15,622 nt of DNA from Myxococcales bacterium (GTDB lineage: Bacteria > Myxococcota > Myxococcia > Myxococcales > Myxococcaceae). The translations under genes were made by a program, and so were the position numbers. The DNA lies in the NCBI GenBank assembly GCA_003153055.1, contig PMBV01000087.1, forward strand, positions 4,393 to 20,014, given 5' to 3'. The notes beneath the pieces were generated by a model. That model saw only the letters and a program-made list of their open reading frames with translations, ran no database searches and was not told where the DNA came from. This document shows, piece by piece, positions 12,936 through 15,622 of this stretch (positions are counted from its first letter, which is position 1; every line of letters starts with the position of its first letter).

Positions 12936-14513
12936 TCACCTGGTGAGGGGCTTGGCCTCCTCCAACCACAGGCGGGCGAGGTCGCGCTGGTTGGCCACCT
13001 TCAACCGACGGTCGACGTCGAGGTACACCTCGCTGAGCCGGGTCGAGGGCGCGTGCGAGTCTCTGAGCCGGGTGAGCCCGAAGGCGAAACTCTGGCAGCC
13101 CGGGCCCCACTCCTTCTTGGCGAATTGAACCTCGCCCATGGCCAGGTAGGCCTCGGCGAGGCCGGTGCCGTCGGGCGGGGTGATGTCGGCCAGGAGCTGC
13201 CCCGCGGCGTCGGTCTGCCCCTGGGCCAAGAGGAGCCCGGCCTTGGCGAAGACGGCCTTGGTGAGGTTGGCGCCCTTGGCGTCGATGGCCTTCTGGTAGG
13301 CGCTCATCGCCTCGTCGAGGTGCGACGAGCTCTTCAGCAGATCGCCGCGGGCCAACCAGTAGCGATCGTCCCGGTCGAGAAAGGGAAGCTCCTTGCCATC
13401 AGACGTCGGGCTCTTGACCCCCTGGAAGAACCCTTCGTAGCGACCGAGGAGGCCCATGGCCGCGTCGGTCTTGCCGCTCCGCTGCAACCGAGCCGCGCCC
13501 TCGAAGTAGAACAGCGGCGAGGCGGGGGAGGTGTTGACGAGGGTGGTGAAGGCCTCGCTGGCCCCTTCATCGGCGGTGGCCGCGAGGGCCCGGGCGCGAA
13601 ACAGCATCGCCCAGACCTCCTTGGCGTCGATGGACAACGCGAGGTTCGCCTCGGTGAGGGCGTCGGCGTAGCGGCCCTGGGCCTCGAGGAGCCCGGCGCT
13701 GACCGCGAGGGCCCGGGCGTGCTGGGGAGGGCTCAGGGTGGCCTCGTGCTCGAGCACCTCTTTGACCTGAGCCTCGGCGTCGGCGAGCCGCTCGCCCTTG
13801 AGGAGCCTGGCCAGCGCCAAGCCCAACTGGGCACGGAGGAGCCCGGGGTGTTCCTGCACCGCCCGACCGAAGGTGTCGATGGCACCCACGGCGCCCTCTT
13901 CGAGCAGCTCGTCGCCCAGCGCGCAGGCGTAGTTCCCGTCGCGGTAGGCCTTGTCCATCGCGGCCAGGAGGGCAGCGCGGGCGAGGGCGAGGTTGCCTTG
14001 GGCCTTGAAGGCCTGGGCCTCGGCGAGAAAGAGCCGGGCACCCGAGCCGCCCTTGCGTCGCAGGCCCTCGACGAAGCTCACCACGCCTGCTGCGTCTCCC
14101 GTTTGGAGCCTCAGCTGGGCCTCGACGCCGAAGCGCTCTTCACCGTGGGCTCCGGCCTTGGTGGCCCGCTCGAGGAGCTCGGTGGCCTTGGCCTGGGCGC
14201 CTGGCTCTCGGTGATCGAGCCAGAGGTCGAGCCACACGGCGGCCCCAAAGGCGTTGGCGTCGGGAGCGTTGGGGTCGAGCTTCAGGGCCCGGTCGACCAG
14301 CGCGAGGGCGCCGCGCAGGTCGGCAGTGTTCCCGTTGAGCGCCTTGGCGCGAGCTTCGCGCATCACCTCGCTCAGTTGCCGATGGGTGTTGGCCCGGCGG
14401 TAGACCACGAGCACCGCCAGCGCCAGCATCACCGCCACCAGGGTGATCTGTGCCAGGGCCGAGCCGAGGCTCTCTCGTCGCTTTCGATCCTTGGGCGCCC
14501 GCGAATTGGCCAT
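12936..14513 (-). CDS. Membrane-anchored TPR-repeat protein
   Basis: 525 aa from ATG 14513. The frame also opens at TTG 14531, which overlaps the GST stop as TTGA and would add six residues; neither start has a good Shine-Dalgarno, so the choice is open. The basic N terminus (RAPKDRKRR) precedes a single transmembrane helix at about 21-38 (AQITLVAVMLALAVLVVY), so the large C-terminal part should lie in the periplasm. That part is a long series of TPR-like helix pairs from about residue 55 to the end, for example ALALVDRALKLDPNAPDANA, ALTEANLALSIDAKEVWAM and LDEAMSAYQKAIDAKGANL. There is no catalytic motif, so it is probably a scaffold or assembly factor. It is the last gene of the lipoprotein-GST-TPR cluster and convergent with the CNBD gene, 9 bp apart. 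Confidence 0.85.
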   Translation of the reverse strand: MANSRAPKDRKRRESLGSALAQITLVAVMLALAVLVVYRRANTHRQLSEVMREARAKALNGNTADLRGALALVDRALKLDPNAPDANAFGAAVWLDLWLDHREPGAQAKATELLERATKAGAHGEERFGVEAQLRLQTGDAAGVVSFVEGLRRKGGSGARLFLAEAQAFKAQGNLALARAALLAAMDKAYRDGNYACALGDELLEEGAVGAIDTFGRAVQEHPGLLRAQLGLALARLLKGERLADAEAQVKEVLEHEATLSPPQHARALAVSAGLLEAQGRYADALTEANLALSIDAKEVWAMLFRARALAATADEGASEAFTTLVNTSPASPLFYFEGAARLQRSGKTDAAMGLLGRYEGFFQGVKSPTSDGKELPFLDRDDRYWLARGDLLKSSSHLDEAMSAYQKAIDAKGANLTKAVFAKAGLLLAQGQTDAAGQLLADITPPDGTGLAEAYLAMGEVQFAKKEWGPGCQSFAFGLTRLRDSHAPSTRLSEVYLDVDRRLKVANQRDLARLWLEEAKPLTR

Positions 14514-14527
14514 CGGGAGAGGAGCCG

Positions 14528-15166
14528 TCAATAGGGGGTGTAGTCAGAGCGGCTGTGCGCCAGCCACTTGACGACCGAGGGTCGAGCCCAGTTGGCCTCG
14601 GCGAAGGCCTTGAAGGGCGCTGGGAGCTCGTCGCCGTTGAGGTTGAGCCGCTGGAGCATGAGGGCCAGGTCTGTGTCAGCGAGGCACCACCGTGAGAACA
14701 GCGAGGCCTTCCCGGGGCTGATGAGGCGCTCGCAGGCGACCAGGAGCCGTCGTCGAGCTGCCTGGGCGTGCTCGGACAGCGGCTTGCTGACGCGCTCGAT
14801 GAAGATGCTGGTGGTCGGCCGCTCCTCGCGAATGGGCATCAGGTCGGAGCGAATCCACGCCATGAGCTCGCGGGCAGTGGCGCGCTCCTTGATGTCGGCC
14901 GGGAGCAGGGCAGGGTGGGCGGGAGGCGGGAAGGCCTCCTCGAGGTACTCGGCGATGGCGCTCGACTCGGCGAGCACGAAGTCTCCGTGCTGGAGCGAAG
15001 GGACCCGGCCGGTGCGTGCTCGGTACGTCGGCTGGAGGTGCTCGCCCGCGTGCATCCCGACGTGCACCAGCTTGTACGGTACGCCTTTCTCCTCCAGGGC
15101 CACGAAGGCGCTCATGGCGTAGGGACTGATCGAGAAGGCGTCGATGAAGAGGAGGAGCTCGCTCAT
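14528..15166 (-). CDS. yfcF: Glutathione S-transferase, YfcF type
   Basis: 212 aa from ATG 15166 with AAGGGG 4 nt upstream; E. coli YfcF has 214 aa. The similarity to YfcF as I remember it is clear along the whole chain. The thioredoxin-like N-terminal domain has LFIDAFSISPYAMSAFVALE (residues 6-25) with Ser14 at the usual catalytic Ser/Cys region, GEHLQPTY (41-48), the cis-Pro motif RVPSLQ (54-59) and the glutathione-binding ESSAIAEYLE (67-76). The helical C-terminal domain has AWIRSDLMPIREERPT (103-118) and CLADTDLALMLQRLNLNGDE (161-180). YfcF has GSH-dependent transferase and peroxidase-type activities tied to oxidative stress; the cytosolic role here is assumed to be similar. It lies 14 nt downstream of a lipoprotein gene and overlaps or abuts the start of the TPR gene. 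Confidence 0.93.
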   Translation of the reverse strand: MSELLLFIDAFSISPYAMSAFVALEEKGVPYKLVHVGMHAGEHLQPTYRARTGRVPSLQHGDFVLAESSAIAEYLEEAFPPPAHPALLPADIKERATARELMAWIRSDLMPIREERPTTSIFIERVSKPLSEHAQAARRRLLVACERLISPGKASLFSRWCLADTDLALMLQRLNLNGDELPAPFKAFAEANWARPSVVKWLAHSRSDYTPY

Positions 15167-15170
15167 GGAG

Positions 15171-15176
15171 CCCCTT
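15171..15176 (-). promoter_or_regulatory. Ribosome binding site deciding the GST start
   Basis: AAGGGG on the minus strand lies 4 nt before ATG 15166. The frame is open farther to 15205, inside the lipoprotein gene, but this site and the YfcF-like N terminus fix the start at 15166. Confidence 0.6.
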
Positions 15177-15180
15177 CTTG

Positions 15181-15622
15181 TCAGATTCCCGAGGTGATCT
15201 TCCACCCTTTGTCACTGTGCTTGAGGGTCATTTGTTTGATGTCCGTCTCGCTCTGGGCACGCGAGGTATAGTCGGGCATCCGGAACGTGAGCTGATAGCT
15301 GTAGGTGACCCGAGCGAGGTGAGCCTCGTCGTCGAACTCGACGCGCTTGACCGTCACGTCCAGTCGAATGTCTTGGATCTTCTGGAGCCGCGTGGGCAGC
15401 ACCGTCTTCAGCTTCTCGTAGTCGAGGTCGTCCTCGGGCGAGGCGCTGCCCCCGTCGTCACGGAAGGACTCGTCGGCCAAGGCCACCAGCGCGCTTGGAT
15501 CCTTGAGCTCCACCGCCCGTCGGTAAGCGTTGACGACGTCGAGCACCGCCCGCGTGTCCGAGTTGTCATCGATGTCGGTGCCCGGAATCTTGTGCGGCAG
15601 GCACCCCGCGGCCAACCCGCAC
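15181..15622 (-). CDS. NTF2-like lipoprotein (5' end beyond window)
   Basis: 146 residues are visible and the true start lies past the right edge. The frame enters as C-G-L-A-A-G-C, and LAAGC is a good lipobox, so the Cys encoded at about 15603-15601 is probably the lipidated N terminus and only the signal-peptide start is missing. An internal TTG at 15615 is not a credible start because it falls within the lipobox. The mature part has a helical beginning (TRAVLDVVNAYRRAVELKDP), ALADESFRDDGG, and then alternating strands (IRLDVTVKRVEFDD, HLARVTYSYQLTFRM, DIKQMTLKHSDKGWKITSGI). This resembles the NTF2/SnoaL-like fold, in which a final W-K-I strand is typical. No catalytic residues can be assigned. 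It is probably the first or an upstream gene of the unit continuing into the GST gene 14 nt downstream. Confidence 0.8.
   Translation of the reverse strand, partial: CGLAAGCLPHKIPGTDIDDNSDTRAVLDVVNAYRRAVELKDPSALVALADESFRDDGGSASPEDDLDYEKLKTVLPTRLQKIQDIRLDVTVKRVEFDDEAHLARVTYSYQLTFRMPDYTSRAQSETDIKQMTLKHSDKGWKITSGI

Noticed and set aside
12936..12946. Inverted repeat TCACC-T-GGTGA between convergent genes, considered as a terminator
   Set aside because: One-base loop, short stem and no T-run; it is formed by the stop codon and last sense codons of the TPR gene.
13053..14534. 493-aa plus-strand open frame opposite the TPR gene
   Set aside because: Gly/Leu/Glu-rich shadow of a gene with clear TPR periodicity on the other strand.

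Overview
The window is high-GC, densely coding bacterial DNA. Its gene content fits the Myxococcota (myxobacteria): a lipoprotein with Cys/Asp-rich DDDG repeats and a Gly/Ser-rich tract, several long TPR proteins with disordered linkers, a membrane-anchored FHA protein, tandem cyclic-nucleotide-binding domains, and a DUF5916/CBM9-like outer-membrane protein. The lineage is inferred from family recognition and composition; there is no rRNA or other marker here. I see no tRNA, rRNA, CRISPR array, insertion sequence, phage gene or attachment site, and no gene-free stretch above 300 bases.

Layout from left to right. (1) 377 to the left edge (-): start of a lipoprotein gene that runs off the window. 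(2) 560-2050 (+): 496-aa protein with two TPR-like blocks separated by a long Pro/Ala-rich linker, divergent from (1). (3) 5909 down to 2147 (-): a compact operon tldD, tldE (pmbA) and a ParB/Srx-fold gene, joined by a 4-nt GTGA overlap and a 5-nt gap. (4) 6028-8637 (+): DUF5916 protein, divergent from tldD. (5) 9356 down to 8650 (-): a 78-aa unknown protein and a nucleotidyltransferase-like protein, again joined by a GTGA overlap, resembling a small toxin-antitoxin-type pair. (6) 9440-12926 (+): FHA-TM-TPR protein followed 19 nt later by a TPR protein with two cyclic-nucleotide-binding domains. (7) right edge down to 12936 (-): a partial NTF2-like lipoprotein, a YfcF-type glutathione S-transferase and a membrane-anchored TPR protein.

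How the genes may work together. TldD and TldE form a heterodimeric metallopeptidase for short or unfolded peptides. TldD here keeps the HExxxH plus Cys zinc ligands, and TldE, as usual, does not. The FHA and CNBD genes look like one signalling unit that would join phosphothreonine recognition at the inner membrane to nucleotide-type sensing in the cytosol, with TPR scaffolds in both proteins. The lipoprotein/GST/TPR cluster has no obvious common pathway. The points most worth a second look are the ParB-like gene joined to tldDE, the FHA/TPR/double-CNBD pair, and the 78-aa/nucleotidyltransferase pair.
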